Assembly: GCA_030151135.1 (NCBI GenBank)
Contig: JASLEQ010000298.1
Span: 1 to 5,356 of the forward strand
Length of the DNA: 5,356 nucleotides
Origin: Candidatus Sulfotelmatobacter sp.
GTDB taxonomy: Bacteria > Acidobacteriota > Terriglobia > Terriglobales > SbA1
Direction: 5' to 3'
The notes below the pieces were generated by a model. The model saw nothing but the letters and a program-made list of their open reading frames with translations, did no database searches and was not told the origin of the DNA. This document shows, in pieces, positions 1 to 5,356 of the stretch. The position numbers and the translations under genes are program-made. Each line of letters opens with the position of its first letter. Position 1 is the first letter of the stretch.

Positions 1-300
1 CGAGAATTCTTTCCCTCCGCGCGTCAAGCAAATCTGGTCAAATCGACCGTCATCAAGGAAGTGAACGCAACCTACTCTCCCCGTCCGGGAATTGATCCTT
101 ATCGTCCCTTTCCGCAGACGCCCTGGCCACGTGTATTCCTCGCCGGCGACTGGACTGCAACCGGCTGGCCCGCCACCATGGAAGGCGCGGTCCGTAGCGG
201 CTACTTGGCCGCCGAAGCCCTCACCCGCGCCGCGGGTAAAGCACAGCATTTCATTTCGCCCGACATTGCGCCGAGCGGCTTGATGAGAATCTTCTCGTAA
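1..300 (+). CDS. hpnE: HpnE-type squalene/hydroxysqualene FAD-dependent desaturase, C-terminal fragment
   Basis: The last 99 codons of a gene that begins before the window, open from base 1 to the TAA at 298-300. The fragment carries the C-terminal FAD-contacting motif of the phytoene desaturase/amine oxidase superfamily, FLAGDWTATGWPATMEGA (fragment residues 46-63), followed by the helix SGYLAAEAL. The exact wording GDWTATGWPATMEGAVRSG is typical of the squalene-associated desaturase HpnE, which acts with HpnC and HpnD to make squalene for hopanoid lipids; that family role is known, not seen here. The short hydrophobic tail ending in LMRIFS fits the normal C-terminus, so this end looks complete. 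A carotenoid desaturase or another amine oxidase is possible but less likely. The hpnC/hpnD neighbours would lie outside the window, to the left. No terminator is visible after the stop. Confidence 0.82.
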   Translation, partial: REFFPSARQANLVKSTVIKEVNATYSPRPGIDPYRPFPQTPWPRVFLAGDWTATGWPATMEGAVRSGYLAAEALTRAAGKAQHFISPDIAPSGLMRIFS

Positions 301-378
301 TCTCATCCCACGCGCACTCACTCCTATCAATACAAGCAAGTAACTAAACTGTGGTCACTCCTTGCCGATAACAATGGC

Positions 379-1650
379 ATGGACGGGCGTGACATCGAGC
401 CGCGCAAGACCGTATGGGCGGTCGCGGAAGTGTACTGGCAAGAAGCCGACGGCACCTCATTCCGTGCCCCTGCGACTCTGGAAGACACTTCCTCTTGCGG
501 CGCCTGCGTTCGCGTAAAGCGTCCTTTTTCGGTTGGGTCCCGCGTCACGATCAAATGGCATCGCGAGCAGTTTTCTGCGGTGGCAAGAAACTGTCGTCGC
601 GATGGCCGTGACTTTCTGCTGGGCGTTCGGCGTGAGCCATCCTTCGGCCATCAGGATTTGAAGTCGCGCGCATCGGACAGTCACGCGAGCAGCGTCACTC
701 TCGAGCAGGGCGAACCGCCATCTGCCGTGCGGCCAGACACCGTTCGCGCCAAATGGACGGCTCCGCCCCGCGTCGAAGCCCGAAGTGGTAGCGCACCCGT
801 GCCAGTGCCATCTGTGGCGGTTCGAAGAATTGAGCGTGTCGATCTTCGGTCTCCTTCCCCGATGGAAGTTTCTAAGTCTCCACCGGCCCGACAGTTTTCG
901 GTTACCCGCAGTGTTACGGCTTCCTCTTCCGAAAGGAACGTTATGCAAAACAAATCGCTTATCCCTCAATTCTGGCGGCGTCAGTCCGATCCAGAGGCGC
1001 AGGCCAAAACCACAGCCCCGGAGGCTCCAGTGAACAAGCTCACCATCCACGGTAGCGACGCCCCAAGCGGCGTACGCAACGAATTGCTTTCGTACGAAGA
1101 CATCTACCGCGCAGCCGGCATTCTTAGCCCCGGATCCGGGTACGGCATCCATAAGGTCGTCGACATGCTCAATAACGATCGCATCCGCGATCTTTCGAAG
1201 GACGTGAAGCGTGCCTCGGTCCTGATGGCTCTCGATGCCGCCGGGATCTCGGTGGACGAGCTTCTGACCGATGCTACCCGGCGTCAGAACGCACTGAACT
1301 CCTACGAATCCAGCCAGCGCAAGCAGTTGGAAACATTCGAAGTTAGAAAAGCGCAGGAGAATACGCGCATCGAAGAGGAGATGGAGAAGATCCGCGCCCA
1401 TTACGCCGAGCGCGTCCAGAACAACCTGGATCAGGTAGCGGCGGAAAAGGAAGCGCTCCGAAACTGGCAAAGCGCGATGCAGCACGAAAGCCAGCGGATT
1501 TCCGAGGTCATTGAGCTCTGCGGCAAGCAGCCCGCCGTTCGCGGGAATGCACTAGGCGCAGCTGCAGGGGCATCCAATCCGGGAGAAAAGCCGACGATGG
1601 CAGCGGAGGCATCGCAGGTATTACGTCCGAACTCTTTGAGTAAGGATTGA
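379..1650 (+). CDS. PilZ-like domain protein with disordered linker and C-terminal coiled coil
   Basis: A 423-aa protein in three parts. Residues 8-86 resemble a PilZ beta-barrel: the motif DTSSCG (36-41) fits the D/NxSxxG signature, and strands such as RVTIKW and FLLGVRRE follow at the right places. The other c-di-GMP contact, RxxxR, is not intact: only R9-K10 remains, so ligand binding is doubtful. Residues 87-230 are rich in Ser, Pro, Arg and Val and look disordered. Residues 232-300 form a compact helical segment (ELLSYEDIYRAAGIL, then VLMALDAAGISVDELL), and 305-380 are a charged coiled coil with many Glu, Lys, Arg and Gln. There is no signal peptide or membrane segment, so it is probably cytoplasmic. 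The ATG at 379 is the first standard start in this frame after the previous stop, but it lacks a Shine-Dalgarno. A much better site precedes the in-frame ATG at 943 (codon 189). Function is unknown; a regulatory or scaffolding role is an inference. Confidence 0.8.
   Translation: MDGRDIEPRKTVWAVAEVYWQEADGTSFRAPATLEDTSSCGACVRVKRPFSVGSRVTIKWHREQFSAVARNCRRDGRDFLLGVRREPSFGHQDLKSRASDSHASSVTLEQGEPPSAVRPDTVRAKWTAPPRVEARSGSAPVPVPSVAVRRIERVDLRSPSPMEVSKSPPARQFSVTRSVTASSSERNVMQNKSLIPQFWRRQSDPEAQAKTTAPEAPVNKLTIHGSDAPSGVRNELLSYEDIYRAAGILSPGSGYGIHKVVDMLNNDRIRDLSKDVKRASVLMALDAAGISVDELLTDATRRQNALNSYESSQRKQLETFEVRKAQENTRIEEEMEKIRAHYAERVQNNLDQVAAEKEALRNWQSAMQHESQRISEVIELCGKQPAVRGNALGAAAGASNPGEKPTMAAEASQVLRPNSLSKD
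934..945 (+). promoter_or_regulatory. Internal ribosome binding site and in-frame ATG within the PilZ-like gene
   Basis: The bases GAAAGGAACG at 931-940 sit just before an in-frame ATG at 943-945, giving AAAGGA at a usual spacing. The main start at 379 has no comparable site. Initiation here would give a 235-aa product (starting MQNKSLIPQFWRR) that holds only the helical and coiled-coil part, without the PilZ-like domain. Confidence 0.35.
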
Positions 1651-1689
1651 GCCGCAGAATCGCTTGTAAAGGAGATTCAGGGCTGCGGC
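1651..1689. terminator. Hairpin between convergent genes, possible bidirectional terminator
   Basis: GCCGCAG at 1651-1657 pairs perfectly with CTGCGGC at 1683-1689, and an inner AATC/GATT pair (1658-1661 with 1674-1677) extends the stem past an asymmetric bulge. It starts right after the TGA of the plus-strand PilZ-like gene and overlaps the last codons and stop of the minus-strand peptidase gene. No good T-run follows on either strand, so efficiency is uncertain; the position between convergent genes is the main support. Confidence 0.45.
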
Positions 1690-2591
1690 AGCTTCACGCG
1701 ACGGCAAGCCACCAGCAATCGGGTCCAGGGTTGATCGTCCAGACGGCTGATCTGTACGACTGGATGTCCACTGGTCGTGTCGTGGATGAATTGTCCATCG
1801 CCAATATACATTCCAGTGTGGGTGATGTCTTTTGCTGAGGACCCGAAAAATAGCAAGTCGCCCGCCTGCAGATCGGTCCTGTCCACCGGAATCACGCCGT
1901 TCCAAGCAGCCTGCAGGTCGGCATCCCGTGGCATCTCGATGCCGCGGGATCTCACGAGCATCTGTGTGAAGCCCGAACAGTCGTATCCGAAACTCGACCG
2001 CCCTCCCCAAAGATAAGGAAAACCCAGAAAACGCTTGGCGAGTTCAATCGATTCCGGAATGGACAGAGGTTTTACATCAGTCGCGACGTCGCCCGACTGG
2101 ATCCATCCATTCGTCTGGCCCGGAAGCCGCACGTGCACCCAACGCACGCTCGTCCCGGACTTGACCGGAACGTCGCCGGACTCTGGCGCAATCTCCAGCT
2201 TGGTTTCAAACGGAACTGTAATGACAGGTTTATGACGTGTGACATCAGTCTCTGCGTAAATATTCGCAAACAGGCTTTCCACCTGGACCGTTGGACCTGA
2301 CGTAGCATAACCATCGCCTGTCAGAATGGTCCGCAGATAACGGCTGGGTGTCCAGCCTTTGTAATGATCCGACGTCTGAATTTTCGACCATTCCCCGCGC
2401 GCCTGCAGCAGAAGCACATTGCTGCCATAAATTGCTTGCGAGACAACGTCGGCTTTGTCTGTCGGCTTCGAATACATGTTCGCCACCGGTACCACTACAA
2501 CGTGCACGCCATTCTTGGCGACCGCAGAGACGGTGCAAACCAGCAGTAAAGCAGAGAGATAAACGGCGGAACGTTTTCGATGAATACCCAT
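1677..2591 (-). CDS. Exported NlpC/P60 cell-wall peptidase with two SH3-like domains
   Basis: A 304-aa protein from the chosen ATG at 2591; an ATG at 2615 would add eight residues. The later start places a basic stretch (MGIHRKR) before a hydrophobic segment ending near AVA, a classical signal peptide. Neither start has a clear Shine-Dalgarno. Residues about 28-87 and 101-170 are bacterial SH3-like domains (MYSKPTDKADVVSQ, GEWSKIQ, then WVHVRLPGQTNGWIQSGDV). Residues 177-299 are the NlpC/P60 domain: YLWGG, then YDCSGF with the nucleophile Cys205, HTGMYIG with His258, and FIHD with His270. The 53- and 12-residue spacings agree with YkfC-type gamma-D-glutamyl-diamino-acid endopeptidases, which cut peptidoglycan stem peptides. 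The exact substrate, wall turnover or recycled muropeptides, cannot be told. It lies 171 bases downstream of the interrupted gene on the same strand, a gap that suggests its own promoter, though I could not define one. Confidence 0.93.
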   Translation of the reverse strand: MGIHRKRSAVYLSALLLVCTVSAVAKNGVHVVVVPVANMYSKPTDKADVVSQAIYGSNVLLLQARGEWSKIQTSDHYKGWTPSRYLRTILTGDGYATSGPTVQVESLFANIYAETDVTRHKPVITVPFETKLEIAPESGDVPVKSGTSVRWVHVRLPGQTNGWIQSGDVATDVKPLSIPESIELAKRFLGFPYLWGGRSSFGYDCSGFTQMLVRSRGIEMPRDADLQAAWNGVIPVDRTDLQAGDLLFFGSSAKDITHTGMYIGDGQFIHDTTSGHPVVQISRLDDQPWTRLLVACRRVKLPQP

Positions 2592-2762
2592 GGTGAGATT
2601 GGCTACAGCATACAACGTTCACGCTGAGAAGATCGAGATATCAAATTCGCAGGAAAGATCGTGCGGGCGCAGAAGGTAGGCTAAACCCATGGTCGCCGTT
2701 CTTCAGAGAGTATCTCCGGTCATTCGCTGCCGGGCGAGGATAGTGAACATCCACGAGGCCAT

Positions 2763-3842
2763 CTATTTCGCGGTCTCGCGAGTAAAAAAACGATACGTGT
2801 AGGTCCATTCGAATTCCTGTCCCGCCGGGACCCTGATCTCGATGTACGACTCCGGAGCGACTACGCTCCGCACTGCCCAGACTCCCACATGCACTAATGG
2901 TTGATCGCCACGAATGACGACGCCTGCACCGGTCTCGTGATTTTCAACCGTCATTTCGTAATCTCTTGCAGTGCTGCCAAAACCCTTAAACTCGGCGTAA
3001 AACGTGTCAGCGCCCTTGAACTCTTTCGGAAATACCAGTAGCTTGCCCCGGATTTCTGCCAGTTTGTCCAAGGTCATGGTCGGTTTAGCGGCAAACGGAA
3101 ATTGGATTGAAACTGCGGGTCCAGTCCGCTGGTGATCGATCGTTAAAAAGTTGTGATCGTACACTTGCGTATCGATTGGCTTCTTACCGGAATTCTTCAA
3201 CGAATGCTCGATCGTCATGACCGGCTCGTTCTTGCCGAATCGAATCGTCTTTTTGTAAATGAAACTGTACCCCTCGCACTCCAGACTTTGGGCAAATTCG
3301 ATCCAATCCGAACCTTGAGTTTGTGTTCGTTTTCCACCATCCAGGATGGGGTAGTTGACGTATGAGCTGTAGAGCGAATTGTCGAGCTTGCGCAGGGCTC
3401 CGACACCGATTTTGCAGAATGCCTCTCACGGCTTGCCTTCGTCATAACCGACTACCGTTCCGTCGGGACCGCTGACGAACTCCTCTACGGGACCGCTCGC
3501 CGCACTTGCGATTCCTGCTTCAATCGGATCGCCGATCATGACGTCACTTATCGCTGGATCGAATTTCTCGAAGAAGGGACCGAAGTATTCGTGTCCGTTG
3601 TACTCAAGGCCGCCGATTACACCTGCCCAATCGAAGCGTCTCCCGCGGTAGAACCCGGTGTCCGCATTGGGCAGATAGATGTTCGCCTTCAAAATCCCAT
3701 TCGAAATTTGCGCTGTTGGATAGGTTCCCCGGTAGGTTTGGGCTTGCATCGAAAAGGCCACAAACAAGCAGCTAAGCAGAAACAACCACCCACTTCTCCG
3801 CGCGATTCTTCGCTGATAAATAATTCCGCTGGTATCGGCCAT
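2763..3842 (-). pseudogene. Exported mutarotase-like protein gene interrupted by one in-frame TGA
   Basis: One reading frame runs from ATG 3842 to TAG 2763-2765 and would encode 359 codons, except for a TGA at 3426-3428 (codon 139). No frameshift separates the halves. The first half has a basic, hydrophobic signal peptide ending near MQAQT, then NGILKANIYLPNADTGFYRGRRFDW and GLEYNGHEYFGPFFEKFDP. The second half continues as EAFCKIGVGALRKLD, then DWIEFAQSLECEGYSFIYKKTIR, MTIEHSLKNSGKKPIDT, VYDHNFLTIDHQ and a beta-rich tail. The pattern suggests a galactose-mutarotase-like sugar-binding fold, with HNF as a possible active-site segment; this is from memory of similar proteins, with moderate confidence. 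The TGA could be a single G-to-T change of a GGA glycine codon (KP-G-EAF). A TTG start at 3890 would add 16 residues, but the signal peptide favours 3842. Expressed pieces, if any, would be 138 aa, and perhaps a product restarted at ATG 3218. Confidence 0.8.
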
Positions 3843-3892
3843 GGTGTACGCAATGGGATTGTAGGCCAATACCACGAAAAGAGGCTCCAACG

Positions 3893-3922
3893 ATTACCAC
3901 GGCAATAGGATTGCTATCACAA
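3893..3922 (-). promoter_or_regulatory. Weak candidate promoter for the interrupted exported-protein gene
   Basis: On the minus strand TTGTGA (3922-3917) and GGTAAT (3898-3893) each match four of six consensus bases and are 18 bases apart, some 50 bases before the ATG at 3842. A second -10-like TACAAT (3863-3858) lies closer but has no partner. Both are weak sequence matches only. Confidence 0.2.
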
Positions 3923-4013
3923 CTTAACCTGAGACGCCTCCGCTTTTTCTTCGAGTCAGGTCCGCGGGAGCGTTTTCGTCTAGCGCTGCGTATTCGCTTT
4001 TTTGACAGGACTC

Positions 4014-4022
4014 TGGGATACT
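4014..4022 (+). promoter_or_regulatory. Candidate extended -10 promoter of the short unit
   Basis: TGGGATACT at 4014-4022 reads as an extended -10 (TGn followed by GATACT, four of six consensus matches). A perfect TTGACA lies at 4002-4007 but is only 9 bases upstream, too near to serve as its -35. A start near 4029 would place the short unit and its terminator on one transcript of about 220 bases. Confidence 0.25.
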
Positions 4023-4023
4023 A

Positions 4024-4200
4024 ATGTCTATGACACAAAACAGCCTACCAACGCCGCATGAGCAGAGGAAGGTTGAGTACTTGCTCAGTAAGCTCGCAAA
4101 AATTCAACCGGTCTCCGCGAAACCGACACGGAGCGTGCAGGTGGCGCCGATCCTGCGGCCCACAGGCACCGCAAATTCGCAGGTATTTTTCTCCACATAA
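4024..4200 (+). CDS. Possible 58-aa small protein (alternatively part of a structured RNA)
   Basis: An open frame of 58 codons from ATG 4024 to TAA 4198-4200, too short for a usual gene call. The product starts MSMTQNSLPTPHEQRK, is basic with a helical middle (VEYLLSKLAKIQ), and has no membrane segment, Cys pair or known motif; I do not recognise it. It ends 25 bases before a strong terminator, which supports a real transcript. The start is uncertain: ATG 4024 and ATG 4030 lack a good ribosome site, while AGAGGAAGG at 4064-4072 is well placed for a TTG at 4081 in the same frame, giving only 39 aa. The same bases also form three successive small hairpins, so an untranslated RNA is a fair alternative. 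Confidence 0.3.
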   Translation: MSMTQNSLPTPHEQRKVEYLLSKLAKIQPVSAKPTRSVQVAPILRPTGTANSQVFFST

Positions 4201-4225
4201 GCTCATTCATTCAAAGGGATTCATG

Positions 4226-4249
4226 GCCGCCATTCGTGGCGGCTTTTTT
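4226..4249 (+). terminator. Strong intrinsic terminator with TTCG loop
   Basis: GCCGCCA (4226-4232) and TGGCGGC (4237-4243) form a perfect 7-bp GC-rich stem around a TTCG tetraloop, the especially stable UUCG type in RNA, followed at once by six Ts (4244-4249). This is a textbook rho-independent terminator for plus-strand transcription and closes the short unit at about 4024-4200. Confidence 0.9.
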
Positions 4250-4390
4250 GCGCCGCGGCGAGTCGCACCCGTTCGAGGAGGAACCGATCAAACCGATCTC
4301 TGATGATGATAATGACCCGAGTTCCTTGCCCGGGAGATCGCTGAGTTTGAATCAAGGAAAATTTCGGGTTTCCTGAAGTTGGAAGGCTAG
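4236..4390 (+). pseudogene. Possible remnant of a small gene with a one-base deletion
   Basis: Two adjacent open frames read like one acidic protein. Frame A, open from GTG 4236, gives HPFEEEPIKPISDDDNDP up to about 4319. Frame B continues from 4319 as EFLAREIAEFESRKISGF and ends LKLEG at TAG 4388-4390. Restoring one G (GACCCGAG to GACCCGGAG, near 4316-4320) would join them as DPEFLAREIAEF. The first codons of frame A overlap the terminator, so a true start there is doubtful and this may be only the tail of a decayed gene. The peptides are not recognised, and a chance open frame cannot be excluded. Confidence 0.22.
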
Positions 4391-4586
4391 CAAACTTGGA
4401 TCGCCCAACCTAAGTTCAAAGCCGGATATGCTGTCTCGCTGCCAAAATGGATCGCATTAACGTAAGGCCGCCGTGCTAGCATCATGACAGGGCAGGTTGC
4501 ACCTCCGCATCCTGCTGAATCTACTACTTCAGATGCAAAAAGCCTCCTCTCTCCATGCAGGATGGCCCCGAAAAAGGAGTTTCTGC
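4250..4586 (+). other. Intergenic stretch and leader before rpoD
   Basis: No intact gene is visible. From left to right it holds a tandem 9-base repeat (AACCGATCA/T at 4282-4299), the possible gene remnant described separately, a small hairpin AGGAAA/TTTCCT (4355-4360 with 4369-4374), two copies each of GCTAGCA and TGGATCGC without clear meaning, and the structured leader before the sigma factor gene (4507-4590). Confidence 0.5.
4474..4482 (+). promoter_or_regulatory. Weak candidate extended -10 promoter of rpoD
   Basis: TGCTAGCAT at 4474-4482 reads as TGn plus TAGCAT (four of six matches to the -10 consensus) with no convincing -35. A start near 4489 would give a leader of roughly 100 bases that contains the whole set of competing stems. 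It is a sequence match only. Confidence 0.2.
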
Positions 4587-4590
4587 ATGG
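4507..4590 (+). promoter_or_regulatory. rpoD leader with mutually exclusive stems over the start codon
   Basis: Two perfect 8-bp stems share the bases GCAG at 4557-4560 and cannot form together. The first pairs CCATGCAG (4553-4560) with CTGCATGG (4583-4590), which contains the rpoD ATG (4587-4589), and leaves the ribosome site AAGGAG (4574-4579) in its loop. The second pairs CATCCTGC (4508-4515) with GCAGGATG (4557-4564) and would free the start codon. A third local hairpin (GCAT 4507-4510 with ATGC 4533-4536, and CTGAA 4515-4519 with TTCAG 4528-4532) competes with the second. CTCCT (4544-4548) can also pair with AGGAG (4575-4579) of the ribosome site. Pairing is seen in the sequence; a translational switch or thermometer role is an inference. 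Confidence 0.4.
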
Positions 4591-5356
4591 CTTTGGACGA
4601 CGGTAGAAAAACAATCCACGTGGAGAGCGAAGACGGCTATTCCCCTGATAGCGTTGCGAATAAGACGGGTTCACGTGGCATACCCCCTCGACAGGACTTA
4701 GGCGATTTCCTTTCTGCCATCCGCACCCGCGGCCTCGACGTGCTCGAAGAAGAACCCGAGCTGCCAGATGCCGTTCTCAAGCGAGCGCTGGTTAGCGAAC
4801 CAGATGAGATTGATATCAGCTCGGTACCCATCTCCACCGACGCCTCCAGCGATCCCGTGCGTGTTTATATGCGCGAAATGGGTGCTTCGCCTTTGCTGAC
4901 GCGCGAAGGGGAAGTGACAATTGCAAAGCGCATTGAACGTGGACAGCTCTCCGCCATCAAGGCGCTTTCACGCTCGCCCATTGTAGTTCGCGAGGTTCTA
5001 ACTATCGGTGAAGATTTGGAATGCGGTCGGCGTTCCATTCAGCAAACTGTTGTCATCGATGAAGAAGAAATCACGGAAGAGATTTTGCGAGACCGTCTCA
5101 AGGAGACGACGCGCCGCATCGGACATTTACGCGACAATTACAAAACGGTGCAACGCCTGGGCGAACGACTGGCAACTTTAGCGGTAGACAAAAGCGCCCG
5201 CCGTTACCGCCGCTGCCAATCCCAGCTCAGTCGTCATATCATCGGCAATTCGCTGATCATCCGCAGCCTCGGCATTGCCCCCTCCGAGCGCAAACGATTG
5301 ATGGAGCGGATTGATAGAAGCGCAGCCGTAATGCGTTCCCTTAAACGCCAGATCGA
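4587..5356 (+). CDS. rpoD: Primary sigma-70 factor RpoD, N-terminal part
   Basis: Open from ATG 4587 to the window end, 256 codons, with the C-terminal part beyond the window. The start is firm: AAGGAG at 4574-4579 is seven bases away. Region 1.2 is clear at residues 89-122 (DPVRVYMREMGASPLLTREG followed by EVTIAKRIERG). Before it, residues 36-60 (LGDFLSAIRTRGLDVLEEEPELP) match the end of region 1.1 only, so region 1.1 is shorter than in E. coli. Residues 130-256 are the long helical non-conserved region found between 1.2 and 2.1 in group 1 sigma factors. Regions 2 to 4, which bind the -10 and -35 elements, would follow. The protein directs RNA polymerase to housekeeping promoters. Acidobacteria can carry more than one RpoD-like factor, so this copy need not be the only or main one. 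The gene is not in a visible rpsU-dnaG operon here; it has its own leader. Confidence 0.92.
   Translation, partial: MALDDGRKTIHVESEDGYSPDSVANKTGSRGIPPRQDLGDFLSAIRTRGLDVLEEEPELPDAVLKRALVSEPDEIDISSVPISTDASSDPVRVYMREMGASPLLTREGEVTIAKRIERGQLSAIKALSRSPIVVREVLTIGEDLECGRRSIQQTVVIDEEEITEEILRDRLKETTRRIGHLRDNYKTVQRLGERLATLAVDKSARRYRRCQSQLSRHIIGNSLIIRSLGIAPSERKRLMERIDRSAAVMRSLKRQI

Noticed and set aside
457..1485. 342-codon open frame on the minus strand opposite the PilZ-like gene
   Set aside because: It is a mirror of the GC-rich codon pattern of the plus-strand gene; its product is Leu/Arg/Gly-rich without any recognisable domain, while the plus strand gives coherent PilZ-like and coiled-coil sequence.
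3426..3470. TGA as a selenocysteine codon
   Set aside because: No convincing hairpin of the bacterial SECIS type directly follows the TGA, and a glycine codon explains the site by one base change.
3955..3964. GTCAGGTCCG, identical to part of the signal recognition particle RNA core
   Set aside because: The required GGAA tetraloop and AGCAGCC strand do not follow, so the match is probably chance.
3982..4003. AGCG/CGCT stem followed by six Ts as a plus-strand terminator
   Set aside because: The stem has only four base pairs around a nine-base loop and no gene precedes it on that strand.
4058..4303. 81-codon plus-strand open frame overlapping the short unit
   Set aside because: It runs straight through the strong terminator at 4226-4249 and its Arg-rich product looks non-coding.
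4387..4674. 95-codon minus-strand open frame before rpoD
   Set aside because: It overlaps the firm rpoD start and leader in antisense, and its product shows no family features.
1..5356. CRISPR array, insertion sequence, tRNA or rRNA
   Set aside because: No regularly spaced repeats, no transposase-like frame or terminal inverted repeats, and no cloverleaf or rRNA-like sequence were seen on reading both strands.

Overview
The window looks like a chromosomal segment of an Acidobacteriota-type bacterium (Terriglobia-like). This rests on the hopanoid gene fragment, a PilZ-like protein with a long disordered linker and a coiled-coil tail, the style of the primary sigma factor, and the GC-rich, ordinary codon use. 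It is an inference from gene style, because no marker long enough to place it was available. I see no mobile element, CRISPR array, tRNA or rRNA.

Layout, left to right. (1) 1-300, plus strand: the last 99 codons of an FAD-dependent squalene/hydroxysqualene desaturase-like enzyme (HpnE type). (2) 379-1650, plus strand: a 423-aa protein with a degenerate PilZ-like N-terminus, a disordered middle, and a helical/coiled-coil C-terminus that has its own well-placed internal start. (3) 1651-1689: a hairpin between two convergent genes. (4) 1677-2591, minus strand: an exported NlpC/P60 peptidase with two SH3-like domains and an intact Cys-His-His triad. (5) 2763-3842, minus strand: an exported protein, tentatively of mutarotase-like fold, interrupted by exactly one in-frame TGA while the frame on both sides is intact. 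(6) 3843-4023: a divergent intergenic region. (7) 4024-4249, plus strand: a short transcription unit holding a 58-codon ORF and/or a structured RNA, closed by a textbook terminator with a TTCG loop. (8) 4250-4586: a 337-base stretch with a possible frameshifted gene remnant and the leader of the next gene. (9) 4587-5356, plus strand: the first 256 codons of a primary sigma-70 factor (rpoD), cut by the window end.

No single pathway links these genes. The two minus-strand genes are both exported proteins of cell envelope type, and the rest appear to be separate units. The most interesting signals are non-coding or lesion-like. They are a leader upstream of rpoD in which two perfect 8-bp stems compete for the same bases, one of them burying the start codon; the lone TGA in the exported protein; and the small terminator-capped unit at 4024-4249. 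I do not see a clear multi-gene undescribed system. The rpoD leader is the best candidate for something new.
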